DNA of 64,000 nt, taken from Nonomuraea turkmeniaca. Its GTDB lineage: Bacteria; Actinomycetota; Actinomycetes; Streptosporangiales; Streptosporangiaceae. Below, piece by piece: positions 24,720 to 34,014 of the stretch. A model generated the notes under the pieces. That model did not search any database. It worked only from the letters and a program-made list of their open reading frames with translations, and was not told the DNA's origin. Location of the stretch: NCBI RefSeq assembly GCF_005889735.1, contig NZ_VCKY01000006.1, forward strand, positions 1 to 64,000. Direction: 5' to 3'. Numbering within the stretch: the stretch's first letter is position 1; each line of letters begins with the position of its first letter. The position numbers and the translations under genes were made by a program.

Positions 24720-26309
24720 GTGACATGGACAAGAATCGGCGCGTGCGCCGCCATGATAGCGATATCGGCGACCGTCGCCGTCCCGGGATCTGCCGCGGCC
24801 CAGCAGAGCGGGCTGAGTCCCTACGATCAGCTGGTCCTCTCGCACGAACCGGCCGCCTACTGGCGGCTGTCCCACCCGTCGTCCGGCACGGAGACCGACC
24901 GCACCGGCAATGGCCACAAGGGCACCTTCCGGGGCGTCACCAGCTCGGTGCAACTCCCTAACAGGGACGGCGCCGCCGTCTTCAACGGCTCCTCGGGCTA
25001 TTTCGAGGTCCCCAACGCCAACGCCTTCCACATCTCCACCACCGGGAAGTTCACCGTGGAGGCATGGATCAGGCCGCACACGCTGGAGTTCGCCGACGAC
25101 GAGCAGGACGGCTACGTCTACTGGATGGGCAAGGGCACGAAGTCCGGCGCCGACGGCGACCGGGAGTGGGCTGGCCGCATGTACAACAAGTCCCACCCCG
25201 ACCGCCCCAACCGCATCTCCGGTTACGCCTGGAACCTCGACGGCGGCTTCGGGGCCGGCGCCGCCTTCCAGCACCCGCTGACGGTAAACCAGTGGATGCA
25301 TGTCGCGATCACCTTCGACACCTCCGAGGGCACCTACGGGAGGGTGCGCATCTACAAGAACGGCGTGTCGGCCAGCGCCAGCGACCTGACCTTCCGCCCG
25401 GGTCAGCCCGACGAGGTCATCGTCAAGCCCAAGCCCGGCTCGGCCCCTGTCCGGGTGGGCACCCGGGACTTGAGGTCGTATTTCAAGGGGGCGATCGGAA
25501 AGTTCGCCATCTACAACCGCGCACTCACGGCGGCCGAACTCCGCTCGCACTACGCGGTGATGACCGGCGCGAACACGGACTTCAACGGCGACGGGGCCGG
25601 CGACCTCTTCTCGGCCGCCACCGGGACGTTGACCATCTGGAACGGCACTGGCGCCAACAAATTCGCCACTGCCGTGCCGATCGGGCCCGGCTGGGGCGCC
25701 TACAGCCGACCGATCGCAGGTGACTTCAACCGCGACGGCCTCACCGATCTGGCCGCCACGAAGAAGGACGACCACACCCTCCATATCTGGAACGGCAGGG
25801 GCGCCAACAACTTCACCACGGCCCAGCGACTCGGGCCCGGCTGGGAACCGTACGAGGCGACCCTGACCTCGCTCGGCGACATCAACCAGGACGGCAACGA
25901 CGACATCGGAGCCACGCACAACGGCACGTTGTACGTCTGGAACGGCAAGGGCGACAACCAGTTCGGAGCCGCCCAGGACATCGGGCCGGGCTGGGACGCC
26001 TACACCCGGCCGATCGGGGGTGATTTCAACGGCGACGGCATCGGCGACCTGGCGGCGATCAGGAAGACCGACCACACCCTCGTCATCTGGAACGGCAAGG
26101 GTGCCAACAACTTCACCGCCGGCCAGGACGTCGGGCCGGGCTGGGAACCGTACGCGAGCACGTTGATGTCCCCCGGCGACATCAACCACAACGGCCGCGC
26201 CGATCTCGCGGCCACCCGCGACGGCACCCTCTACATCTGGAACGGCAGGGGCGACAACCAGTTCGGGGACGCCCAGTCCCGCGGGTCGGGCTGGGCAGGG
26301 CACTTCTGA
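24720..26309 (+). CDS. Secreted LamG/FG-GAP repeat protein
   Basis: GTG 24720 gives a clean signal peptide (MTWTRIGACAAMIAISATVA, cleavage after SAAA); longer upstream starts would run through the promoter. The 529-residue protein has a LamG/concanavalin-like domain at about 40-270 (TGKFTVEAWIRPHT, NQWMHVAITFD, FKGAIGKFAIYNRALTAAEL). This is followed by about five FG-GAP/VCBS-type blades with Ca-binding DFNGDGAGDL-like loops and WNGxGxNxF repeats, building a beta-propeller. It is predicted to be an extracellular glycan-binding protein with no catalytic signature. It shares its promoter type with the 22535-23917 operon, and a related FG-GAP remnant follows the alginate-lyase gene at 36545. Confidence 0.82.
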   Translation: MTWTRIGACAAMIAISATVAVPGSAAAQQSGLSPYDQLVLSHEPAAYWRLSHPSSGTETDRTGNGHKGTFRGVTSSVQLPNRDGAAVFNGSSGYFEVPNANAFHISTTGKFTVEAWIRPHTLEFADDEQDGYVYWMGKGTKSGADGDREWAGRMYNKSHPDRPNRISGYAWNLDGGFGAGAAFQHPLTVNQWMHVAITFDTSEGTYGRVRIYKNGVSASASDLTFRPGQPDEVIVKPKPGSAPVRVGTRDLRSYFKGAIGKFAIYNRALTAAELRSHYAVMTGANTDFNGDGAGDLFSAATGTLTIWNGTGANKFATAVPIGPGWGAYSRPIAGDFNRDGLTDLAATKKDDHTLHIWNGRGANNFTTAQRLGPGWEPYEATLTSLGDINQDGNDDIGATHNGTLYVWNGKGDNQFGAAQDIGPGWDAYTRPIGGDFNGDGIGDLAAIRKTDHTLVIWNGKGANNFTAGQDVGPGWEPYASTLMSPGDINHNGRADLAATRDGTLYIWNGRGDNQFGDAQSRGSGWAGHF

Positions 26310-26317
26310 GATTCCAT

Positions 26318-26339
26318 GCGGGGAGGAGGTCCTCCCCGC
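26318..26339. terminator. Hairpin after the LamG/FG-GAP gene
   Basis: GCGGGGAGGA (26318-26327) pairs with TCCTCCCCGC (26330-26339), starting 9 bases after the stop codon. In practice the loop is four bases (AGGT). Confidence 0.75.
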
Positions 26340-26799
26340 GCCGTCCTGCTCCTCGGCAGCGCCGCGCCATCACCCTGATCCGCCACCAGGCGATGGGGCG
26401 GTGGCGCCCTTTCGCTTGCAGTGAGCGCGTTGCGGCTCGTGCAGATCCAGTTGGCGGCGGCGATCCTCATCGAGGACCAGAACGCTCGCGCTGCGGGCGG
26501 CATCGACGGGTGAAGCACGGCCCGGCGCATGGAGCGGCGAGGCGGCCGGCGCGTCGGTCCGCAGCATGCGGCGCGGTGCGGACTGACGCACTGGGCGCTC
26601 ATGGCACCCCTCCGCTGCCGATTCAGGCCAGCCCTTTCTTTCAGCTACCGATCAGACACGCTTGCGATACAGCCCCACGGTATCCCAGCACAGGTGCGGG
26701 AATGGGCGACCGGCCACGACTGCATGATCACCGTGCCGATCGAGCTCACCGAACTACTGCTCAAGCTCGGCTGACCCGCTCACCGCGCCAACCGCATCG
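26340..26799. other. Gap without a supported gene
   Basis: No frame here has a start, ribosome-binding site and protein-like composition together. A short frame ending MITVPIELTELLLKLG (to 26774) could be the end of a lost gene but nothing else supports it. Confidence 0.35.
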
Positions 26800-26932
26800 G
26801 TGACTCATCCGGACGAACTGCGCGTACGCGGGGCTGGACCTGGAGTCGCGCGTGCTTTTCCCGCCGGCATGGCGTGACGCCTGGCTCGGGTGGGAGCCTC
26901 GGGAGACTCAGCGGAGGCCGGGAAACTGATGG
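26800..26932 (+). pseudogene. Short frameshifted gene fragment, unknown family
   Basis: GTG 26800 begins MTHPDELR; one frame over, the sequence continues YAGLDLESRVLFPPAWRDAW, then LGWEPRETQRRPGN and TGA. A one- or two-base indel near 26823 would join them into a start region of a larger protein. I do not recognise the family, and the rest is missing. Confidence 0.3.
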
Positions 26933-27208
26933 GTGGGGGCGGGGGGCAGGTCGAGGTAGCCGTTCAGACGGCGCGCGGGCTCGCCGCACCGCCCGCTGGA
27001 GGTTCGGGCTGTTCGCCCTGGCGCCCCTTGGCCGCCGTGATGACGGTACCGGTACGTCCGCCCGCTGAGCTCTCGGCGCGTCAGGCGCCGTTCGGGCGCG
27101 GCCTGGCGCGTACGTGAGTCGTGCACGAGGTCGCCGACCAGGGGGCCTGGTCAGCCGGGCAGTGGCACGCGACAAACCCGTTGTGACATCGTTGATCATC
27201 TCCCGATA

Positions 27209-27955
27209 ATGGCCGGCATGGAGGAGATTGAGGTCGTCGTCGCCCATGGCGAGCGAGCGACCCTGCGCGTCGGTGATGTGTTCCTGAAGGTCGACGTCGA
27301 TCAGACGCGCACCGATGTCGAGGTCGAGGCGATGGCCATGGTGCCGATCCCGACTCCGGAGGTGCTGTGGCGCAAGCCGCCCGTGCTCGCGCTCGCCGCC
27401 CTGCCCGGCACGGCACTCGGCCGCCTCGGTGAGCCGTCGACCGCGTCGTCGGCGGCGTGGGCCGCGGCGGGTGCAGCCGCACGGCTGCTGCACGACGCGC
27501 CCCTGCCGCCCTGGCCCGGCCGGAGCCTCGACCAGATCGCATCGCGCCTCGACGGCGAATGCGCGTGGCTCGTCACGAACGGCGTCCTTTCCGCCGACCT
27601 GGTCACGCGGAACCGCCGGGTTGCCGAGGCTGCGCTCCGGCCATGGACACCGGTGTTCATGCACGGCGACCTACAGGTCAGCCACGTGTTCGTCGACGGT
27701 GACGAGATCACCGGCGTGATCGACTGGTCCGAGGCGGCCCAGGGCGATGCCCTGTACGACCTCGCCATCTTGACGCTCGGACACGAGGAGCACCTTGGCG
27801 ACGTCGTCGCCGGCTACGGCACCCACGTCGACCTCGACGTGATCCGTGCATGGTGGTCGTTGCGAAGCCTGCTGGCGATCCGCTGGCTGATCGAGAACGG
27901 CTTCGACCCGTCCTTGCCAGGCTGCGAGTTCGACGTGCTGCGAGCCCGGATGTGA
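27209..27955 (+). CDS. Phosphotransferase (APH-like kinase fold) family protein
   Basis: ATG 27209 (or 27218) starts a protein of about 248 residues with the C-lobe signature of aminoglycoside/choline-type kinases. FMHGDLQVSHVFVDG holds the catalytic HGD loop with Asp near 152, and GVIDWSEAAQGDALYDLA holds the Mg-binding IDW. The N-lobe is short, with a single candidate Lys in VFLKVDV. It is cytoplasmic, and no resistance role can be claimed: this family also phosphorylates sugars and other metabolites. It stands alone between non-coding DNA and the DUF1579-like gene. Confidence 0.78.
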   Translation: MAGMEEIEVVVAHGERATLRVGDVFLKVDVDQTRTDVEVEAMAMVPIPTPEVLWRKPPVLALAALPGTALGRLGEPSTASSAAWAAAGAAARLLHDAPLPPWPGRSLDQIASRLDGECAWLVTNGVLSADLVTRNRRVAEAALRPWTPVFMHGDLQVSHVFVDGDEITGVIDWSEAAQGDALYDLAILTLGHEEHLGDVVAGYGTHVDLDVIRAWWSLRSLLAIRWLIENGFDPSLPGCEFDVLRARM

Positions 27956-28097
27956 GCCCCGCACGAGCCCGATAAACGCGCCACTACCGGCCACGTGGTC
28001 GGCACGTGGTGAACAGGTGATCGCCACGGATGCCTGAACACCACGTCTCGGCACAAACTAAGGGCAGTCGGAAACAAACGGACGAAAGAAGGAAACC

Positions 28098-28580
28098 ATG
28101 TCGGAGAACACCGAGTTCGAGATGCCGACCCCCGATCCCGCCCTCAAGCGGCTGGACTTCCTGGTCGGCAGCTGGAAGTCCCTCGGGGCAACGGTGGCGG
28201 GGCCGATGGGCCCGGCCACCGAGATCGCCGGCGAGGAGGCCTTCGAGTGGATGGAGGGCGGCTTCTTCCTGATCCACCGCTGGACGAGCACCTTCGAGGT
28301 CGCCGGGACCGAGGTGGCCGACGTCGGCTACGAGTTCTTCGACTACGACCCCGCCACGGGCCGCTATCGCACCCACTTCTTCAACAGTCTCGGCCCGTAC
28401 GACGACGCGGGGAGCAAGTACCACGGCGGTTTCGAGCAGGACGCCTTCACGGTGACCGGGCCGGCTCGCATCGTGCGTACCCTCAACCCCGACGGCACCA
28501 TCACGGTCGACTCCGCCGTACCGATCGGCGATGACCAGTGGGCGCCGATGATGACCTACACCCTAACCAAGATCGACTAA
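28098..28580 (+). CDS. DUF1579-like (lipocalin/nitrobindin-fold) protein
   Basis: AAGGAA precedes ATG 28098. The 160-residue protein shows the DUF1579 pattern: PDPALKRLDFLVGSWKSLG near the start, EEAFEWMEGGFFLIHRWTS, and GYEFFDYDPATGRYRTHFFN, then a final beta strand. This is a ten-stranded barrel without a signal peptide, possibly a small-ligand binder. It converges with the LuxR-STAND gene whose 3' end lies 87 bases away. A short GC inverted repeat around 28597-28615 could end both. Confidence 0.75.
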   Translation: MSENTEFEMPTPDPALKRLDFLVGSWKSLGATVAGPMGPATEIAGEEAFEWMEGGFFLIHRWTSTFEVAGTEVADVGYEFFDYDPATGRYRTHFFNSLGPYDDAGSKYHGGFEQDAFTVTGPARIVRTLNPDGTITVDSAVPIGDDQWAPMMTYTLTKID

Positions 28581-28666
28581 CTCAGGCCTCGGACCGGCCG
28601 ACCGGCTTGCCGGTGGAGCAGGCGGCCCCGGCCGGATACGCCGCTGGGCGAACGCGCCGGGTGTTC

Positions 28667-31417
28667 CTAGTGGACGGCGATGTCCGGCTCAGCCCCCAGG
28701 GCGGCGAGTTCGGCCTGTCCTTCGAGCCGTCTCGCCGGATGCAGGAGCAGCGTACAGGCGCGTTCGAAGCGGGCGCCCAGCTGTCCCCAGCCTTCGATGG
28801 CGGCTTCCAGGGCTACGCGGTCACCGTGCAGGCGCCCCTGGATGCGTGCCAGGCAGGCGGCGACCCATTCGTTCTCCCCGGCGTCGGCCTTCAGCGCGCT
28901 GAGCCGCTCCTCGGCTTCGGGCAGTCCGCTCATCACGGCGAGCTCGACAGCGGCGGCATGGGCGTACGGTTCGTAGCGTCCGCCGCTGACGTGCTGGAAC
29001 GCGCGTTCCAGCCGGGTCGGCGCATCGGTGAGGTCGCCGGTGTGGACGGCGATCCTGGCGTCCACGAAGGCGACGAGCGGGGCGAGCTGGGGGTTGTAGG
29101 GGTTCGGGATGCCGGAGACCGCGCCGACGCGCGCTCGCCACGTCGTGAACCGCTCGCGGTCGCCGAGCAGCCCGTACGCTAGCGCGGTGAAATGCACCGC
29201 CGCCGACATCCAGAACGCCGGCGGACACCCGGCCCGCTGCCAGCTGTCCCACATCGTGGCGGCGTACCGCAGGGCCTCGTCGAACTCTCCCGTGAGCACG
29301 AGTGCCGGGATCACCTTGCTGGCCGACAGGTAGGGGTGGTCGCCGAGCAGGTCGTCGGCGAGCAGCAGGCGCGCGGTGGACATGGCCTCCGGCAGGGCTC
29401 CGGCGGCGACCGCGTCGGCGCACGCGCCACCGTAGGTGTCCTCGATCTCGGGTGCCGAGTAGGGGTCGTCCGGGTCCATGGAGGGCAGGAGGGCGAGCCG
29501 TTCAAGGCTGAACCGGTGCGCGTCCCGCAGCCGTCCGGACGTGGCAGCCGCGGTCCGCACGGCGTCGAGGGCTCCGCTGATCAGTACCGGGTCGGCGGTG
29601 GCCTGCGCCGCTTGCACGGCCCGCTCTCCCAGCTCCGGGTCGGGGGCGAGCTTCCCGCTGCCGGCGGTCCACGCCGCCGCGCAGGCCAGGCGGGCCGCGA
29701 TGACCGGATCGGCCGGGTCGCCCGCGGCGGCTGCCTCGTCGAGCAGGTGGTCCAGCCGCTCGCCGGGGATCTCGGTGCGGAATGTGGCAGGGAACCGGCC
29801 GGCCAGTTCGACGGCCCGCGCCAGGGCGACCGCCTGAGCGTCACCGTCCCCGGCGGCGCGCGCGTCGGCGGCCGCGGCGAGCCGTAGCTCGAACGCCTGA
29901 CCGGTGTCGTGCACGACCTGCGCGCAATCGGCCGCGCTGAGCCGGGCACGGGCCGCGTCGGACAGGGTGGGAGCGTGCTCCGCGGCCAGCCTGTAGTGGC
30001 CCAGGGACTCCATCAGGAACCGGCGCGCGTAGGCGAGGCGGCCGAGCGAGCACGCCAGCTGGTACGACGCGGGGTCGGGTCCGGGCGGCGCGGCGACCAG
30101 TGCCGTTTGCAGTTCCGCCGCTACGGCGTCGTAGTCATCGCGCCACCGGCCGGCAAGCCGGCCTTCCAGCGCCGCCGCCGTGGTCGCCGCCCAGTCCAGG
30201 TGGCGGCGCAGGGTCTCGGGCCGTTCGCCGCTGACATCGAGCTGTTCGGCGGCGCAGGCGCGGATGGTCGCCAGCAGCCGCCACCGGCTCGCCGGACTTC
30301 GCTGATGAATCACCAGGCTCTTGTCCACGAGCCGGCCGAGGACGTCGGCGCTCACGGCCGGTGTGGTCCCGCAGACAGCCGTCACGGCCGCGAGGTCGAA
30401 GGACCCGGTGAAGGCCGCCAGCCGCCGGAACAGGATCCGTTCCTCCTCGTCCAGCAGGTCGTGGCTCCAGCCGATCACGGCGCGCAGCGAACGATGCCGG
30501 ACGGCCGGCCCGCGGCCGCCCGCCAGCAGGCGCAGGTAGTCGCCCAGCGCGGTGAGCAATCCGGTCGCACCGAGTGAGGCGCTGCGGGCGGCGGCGAGTT
30601 CGATCGCCAGCGGCAGGCCGTCCAGCCGGGCACAGAGGTCCGCCACGACCGCCGGATCGGCCGCGTAGCCGGGGTCGGCGGCCAGGGCACGGTCCTCGAA
30701 GAGCCGCTCCGCGTCCGAGGCCAGCGGGAGCGGCCCGACATTGACGACCCGCTCACCGGGCAGGCCCAGCCGTTCGCGGCTGGTCGCCAGGATCGTGACG
30801 TCGGGACACGCCGACCGGATCCGCTCGACGAAACCGGCCACCGCGTCGAGGAGGTGCTCGCAGTTGTCCAGGATCAACAGCGAACGGCCCCGGCCGAGCC
30901 GTTCGGCGATGGTGTCCTCCAGCGGCTGCTGCGACCTCTCGGTCACGCCCAGAGCGGCGGCCACGGCCTGGACGACGAACTCCGCCCCGACCGGGGCCAG
31001 ATCGACGAACGTCCCGCCGAGCGCGAACGCGGGGACGGCCGCCTCACCGGCCACCGTCACCAGCCGGGTCTTGCCTACCCCTCCCGGTCCGATCAGCGTC
31101 ACCAGCGGGTGGTCCGTCAACGCGGCCAGGACGGCATCGCGTTCCTCGGCGCGTCCGACGAACGAGGTGTGCGCCTGTGGCAGACCGGCGAGCCGGCCCA
31201 GGGGAAGTGGCACCTCGTCGCTGATCGTCTGGGCGAGGTCGGCGAGTGCTCTGCGATCCGCGACACCGTACTTGCGCAGCAGCGACGACACGTGTCCTTC
31301 GACGGTGCGCACCGTGATGTGGAGCCGGGTGGCGATCTGGGCGTTCGACCGCCACAGACCGAGCAGCGCCAGCACTTCGGCCTCGCGTGCGGACACCTCG
31401 ACTGGACGCGAACTCAT
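28667..31417 (-). CDS. LuxR-HTH STAND (NB-ARC/TPR) transcriptional regulator
   Basis: This 916-residue regulator has a LuxR-type helix-turn-helix at its N-terminus (residues about 5-62: SAREAEVLALLGLWRSNAQI, then HITVRTVEGHVSSLLRKYGV). The P-loop GPGGVGKT is at 110-117 and Walker B SLLILDNCEH near 190; VTILATSRERL and GLPLAIELAAAR complete the NB-ARC core. About 500 residues of TPR-like helices follow. STAND proteins bind ATP and oligomerise when a signal frees the TPR region. In most LuxR-STAND (MalT-like) proteins the DNA-binding domain is C-terminal; here it leads. ATG 31417 is the best start. No adjacent gene is clearly its target. Confidence 0.85.
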   Translation of the reverse strand: MSSRPVEVSAREAEVLALLGLWRSNAQIATRLHITVRTVEGHVSSLLRKYGVADRRALADLAQTISDEVPLPLGRLAGLPQAHTSFVGRAEERDAVLAALTDHPLVTLIGPGGVGKTRLVTVAGEAAVPAFALGGTFVDLAPVGAEFVVQAVAAALGVTERSQQPLEDTIAERLGRGRSLLILDNCEHLLDAVAGFVERIRSACPDVTILATSRERLGLPGERVVNVGPLPLASDAERLFEDRALAADPGYAADPAVVADLCARLDGLPLAIELAAARSASLGATGLLTALGDYLRLLAGGRGPAVRHRSLRAVIGWSHDLLDEEERILFRRLAAFTGSFDLAAVTAVCGTTPAVSADVLGRLVDKSLVIHQRSPASRWRLLATIRACAAEQLDVSGERPETLRRHLDWAATTAAALEGRLAGRWRDDYDAVAAELQTALVAAPPGPDPASYQLACSLGRLAYARRFLMESLGHYRLAAEHAPTLSDAARARLSAADCAQVVHDTGQAFELRLAAAADARAAGDGDAQAVALARAVELAGRFPATFRTEIPGERLDHLLDEAAAAGDPADPVIAARLACAAAWTAGSGKLAPDPELGERAVQAAQATADPVLISGALDAVRTAAATSGRLRDAHRFSLERLALLPSMDPDDPYSAPEIEDTYGGACADAVAAGALPEAMSTARLLLADDLLGDHPYLSASKVIPALVLTGEFDEALRYAATMWDSWQRAGCPPAFWMSAAVHFTALAYGLLGDRERFTTWRARVGAVSGIPNPYNPQLAPLVAFVDARIAVHTGDLTDAPTRLERAFQHVSGGRYEPYAHAAAVELAVMSGLPEAEERLSALKADAGENEWVAACLARIQGRLHGDRVALEAAIEGWGQLGARFERACTLLLHPARRLEGQAELAALGAEPDIAVH

Positions 31418-31524
31418 CCCGCCATCATGTCCAACTTCCCACCATCATGGGGAAATCCCGGCTATCGCACCGCCACCGCCGAGGCCGGCCATCGTGACGG
31501 TCTCCGGCTGCAGGGTGTGGGACA

Positions 31525-32142
31525 TCAGGTGTCGCGGGTGGCGACGATCTGGATGGCGATCCTGAGATGCCTGGCGGCCATGCCGCGACCTTTCGTCAAA
31601 CCGAAGGCGTAGCGGTCGATCCTGGCCGTGGCGTCGGCGGTAAGGAGGGTATCGGTGCTTGTCACGGAGAGGAGGGTCAGACTGAGTGGCCGACCGACCT
31701 CCCGCACGGTCAGGTGCCCGTGCAACGCCGTCGGTGCTTGCCCTTGATCGGGCGGCCCCCCTCGAAAGGACATCGTCGGGTGGGAGTGCACGTCGAGGAA
31801 GTCGGCCGCACGCACGTGCCGGTCGCGCATCCGCAGCCCGCTGGTGAAGGTGTCCGTGGGGATCTCCACCACGACGGACGATTCCTCCAGCGGGTCCCGG
31901 ACGCTGATCGTCCCCCTTCCGATCATGAACGTCCCGCGCACCGGAAGCAGCCCGAACAGGGCGCGGGTCCTGAACCGGATCGTGGATCTGCCGGGGTCTA
32001 TGAGGTAGTCGCCCACGATGGGGGATGGTTGCCGGCCGGCCGGGGCAGGAGAGCTGGTGCGCTGCTCCGCCGAGTACGAGGCCCGTCCGGTGCCGAACCT
32101 CGTACAAAGGGTTTGACCTGGTGTTCTTGGCCCGGCTTTCAT
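31525..32142 (-). CDS. YceI-family lipid-binding protein
   Basis: AGGAG precedes ATG 32142. The 205-residue protein has an unstructured first 40 residues and then a YceI barrel: GDYLIDPGRSTIRFRTRALF, GTFMIGRGTISV, SSVVVEIPTDTFTSGLRMRD, DFLDVHSHPTMSF, and a C-terminal ARIDRYAFGLTK. YceI proteins bind isoprenoid or polar lipids. There is no signal peptide, unlike E. coli YceI, so it is probably cytoplasmic as in many actinomycetes. Confidence 0.82.
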   Translation of the reverse strand: MKAGPRTPGQTLCTRFGTGRASYSAEQRTSSPAPAGRQPSPIVGDYLIDPGRSTIRFRTRALFGLLPVRGTFMIGRGTISVRDPLEESSVVVEIPTDTFTSGLRMRDRHVRAADFLDVHSHPTMSFRGGPPDQGQAPTALHGHLTVREVGRPLSLTLLSVTSTDTLLTADATARIDRYAFGLTKGRGMAARHLRIAIQIVATRDT

Positions 32143-32269
32143 GCTGTTCGTCTCCTGTGTCTACTGATGGGGGGATGTTCGGCTGGCCAGTTCTGTTCAC
32201 GGCATCACACAACACGTGGGCCTGCCCCGCCGATGCGAGCAACGGCCGGTCTCGGCGGAGATCCGCGAA

Positions 32270-32565
32270 CAAATGCTCCGGCTGGCCTGGGAGAACCCAC
32301 GGTGGGACATCGGCGCATCCCAGCGAACTGCTCGGACTTGGGCGCCGGGTGGGGGAAGAGACAGTTTGCCGCGTCCTGGCGACGGCCGTGTGATGAACGG
32401 GCGCCGGGGCCGCACTGCTCTGGCGTCCGTTCCTCACCGTAGAAGGGGGCGATCCCATGGCCGCGGCGGGTGTCACCGTGGTCACGACGGTGAACTCCCC
32501 GGGGATTCTCCGCAGCCATACGCAGGATGAGGGCCTTGACCGCAGCCGAGGTAGATGGCGTCCGG
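32270..32565. pseudogene. Two head-to-head fragments of an integrase-core IS transposase
   Basis: On the plus strand about 32270-32395 reads LRLAWENPRWDIGASQ, and in another frame GLGRRVGEETVCRVLATA. On the minus strand about 32565-32430 reads KALILRMAAENPRGVHRRDH and GHGIAPFY. Both correspond to the same short region (AENPxWGYRRIxGEL) of the IS family at 11819-12919, in opposite orientations, each badly eroded. Confidence 0.5.
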
Positions 32566-32812
32566 GACGGCGGCGTTGCTGTAGTCCCCCTGCTCGCCAC
32601 GAGCTCGGGGTGTCAGGCCAGCAACGTGGCTGCGGTTATCGGGAACATCTTCCCTATTGGGGGCGGGGGTCAGGTGCGAGAGGGCCGCCGGTCACAGCGG
32701 TCGGCTGGACGAGAGATCCCAGGGGTTCGGACCGGCCGCTCTGCCCGCTCGGCCCCCGCATCCGGCGAAGGGCTCTGCACCGGAAGTGTTTCGAGTTCTT
32801 CATCCCCACGGG
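32566..32812. other. Gap without a recognisable gene
   Basis: Nothing with a start signal or family pattern is visible between the IS debris and the 3' end of the minus-strand hypothetical gene. It probably belongs to the same rearranged patch. Confidence 0.4.
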
Positions 32813-33181
32813 TTAGACCCAGCGACGAATGGCGTCGATCGTCGTTTCCGGTGACGTGTTGAAGCTGAACCGAATGCCGGGAGCCGCCACCGCCAGAACG
32901 TTGATCAGCCGTTCGAACAGGAGGGTGTGCTCAGGGATCATGCGGACACCGCCTCCGATCATGACCACGCCGAAGGGCCCCTCCCCCAGCCGTTCGCGGA
33001 CGGTCTTCTCCGCCTCGTCCGGGTCGGTGCCGACCAGGCACGGCACCGCGTCAAGGCCCGCCGCCCGCAGGGCCGCGTCGCCCTGCTCGATCCGTGCGGT
33101 CAGTGTCGCCTCGTCGAGGCCGGGGTGCGCGGTGTAGTCGATCGTGCTCGGGTGCAGCCCGATCGTCAGTATCTTGGTCAT
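32813..33181 (-). CDS. Conserved-looking hypothetical protein, partner of SDR
   Basis: AGGAG stands five bases before ATG 33181 (GTG 33187 is possible but lacks spacing). The 122-residue protein opens TKILTIGLHPSTIDYTAHPG and has VPCLVGTDPDEAEKTVRERL, GPFGVVMIGGGVRMIPEHTL and a final VLAVAAPGIRFSFNTSPETT. This is a compact Rossmann-like alternation without catalytic signature. Its start is nine bases from the SDR stop codon, so it is the second gene of a two-gene operon. Function unknown. Confidence 0.65.
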   Translation of the reverse strand: MTKILTIGLHPSTIDYTAHPGLDEATLTARIEQGDAALRAAGLDAVPCLVGTDPDEAEKTVRERLGEGPFGVVMIGGGVRMIPEHTLLFERLINVLAVAAPGIRFSFNTSPETTIDAIRRWV

Positions 33182-33189
33182 CTTCACTC

Positions 33190-33912
33190 CTACCAGGGGA
33201 CGGGGCCGTCGTTGCCGAAGAAGCCTCCCGTCGGCCCGCCGGGGTCCAAGGTAGCCAACCGGATGATCGCGGTGGCCCCTTCCACGACGGTGTGGATGCC
33301 AGTGTGGTGGTTCATGTCGGTGGCGGGGTTGCCCGGATCCGCGGCGTTGACCTTGAAGCCGGGCAGCGCCCGGGCGTACTGGGAGACGACCATGTTCAGC
33401 GCCGCCTTCGAGGAGGCATAGTCCAGGCTCAGGAAGCCGTGCTCGGGGCGGGCGGGGTCGCCGGCGCGCGTCAGCGAGGCGAGAGCGCTGGACACCATGA
33501 CGATCCGGGGCTGCTGCGAACCGCGGAGCATCGGCAGGAAAGCGTGGGTGACCCGGACCTGGCCGAAGACGTTCACCTCGTACAGCGCTCGTAGCGCGTC
33601 GGCGGCCATGTCGGCCGGATCCAGCAACGGGCCGCCGACTCCGGCGTTGTTGACCAGCACGTCCAGGCGGTCCACGCGCTCGGCGACGGCCTTCACGGCC
33701 GCCGACACGGACTCGTCCGAGGTTACGTCGAGTTCGACGAACTCCACATCGAGCCCTTCACCCGCCAGCGTGCCCGCGGCCCGGAGACCGCGTTCCCGGT
33801 CCCGCGCCGCCAGGAAGACCTGCCATCCCCGGCCGGCCAACTGGCGGACGGTCTCCTGACCCAGCCCCTTGTTCGCTCCGGTGACCAACGCCACCGTCCT
33901 CATCTCTGTCAT
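33190..33912 (-). CDS. SDR-family oxidoreductase (carbonyl reductase-like)
   Basis: A complete 240-residue classical SDR from ATG 33912 (GAGGA upstream). It has TGANKGLG at the cofactor site, AARDRERG suggesting NADPH, NNAGVGG, Ser in MVSSALASL, and YASSK for the catalytic Tyr and Lys. The TGANKGLG form is characteristic of carbonyl-reductase-like SDRs. It is followed by the small hypothetical gene and is divergent from the XRE/MmyB regulator at 34015, which probably controls it across the 102-bp intergenic region. Confidence 0.87.
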   Translation of the reverse strand: MTEMRTVALVTGANKGLGQETVRQLAGRGWQVFLAARDRERGLRAAGTLAGEGLDVEFVELDVTSDESVSAAVKAVAERVDRLDVLVNNAGVGGPLLDPADMAADALRALYEVNVFGQVRVTHAFLPMLRGSQQPRIVMVSSALASLTRAGDPARPEHGFLSLDYASSKAALNMVVSQYARALPGFKVNAADPGNPATDMNHHTGIHTVVEGATAIIRLATLDPGGPTGGFFGNDGPVPW

Positions 33913-34014
33913 GGAGCCGATCCTCGGTGCAAGCGCTCCAGGCCCACCAGGACCGCTGAGGCATAGGACCTGCGGTACCACCCGGCCGAAGCGATCTACG
34001 GGCATGATTGAACA

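Noticed and set aside
28538-29182. Plus-strand frame continuing beyond the DUF1579-like gene
   Set aside because: Antisense to the STAND regulator and no start signal or motif.
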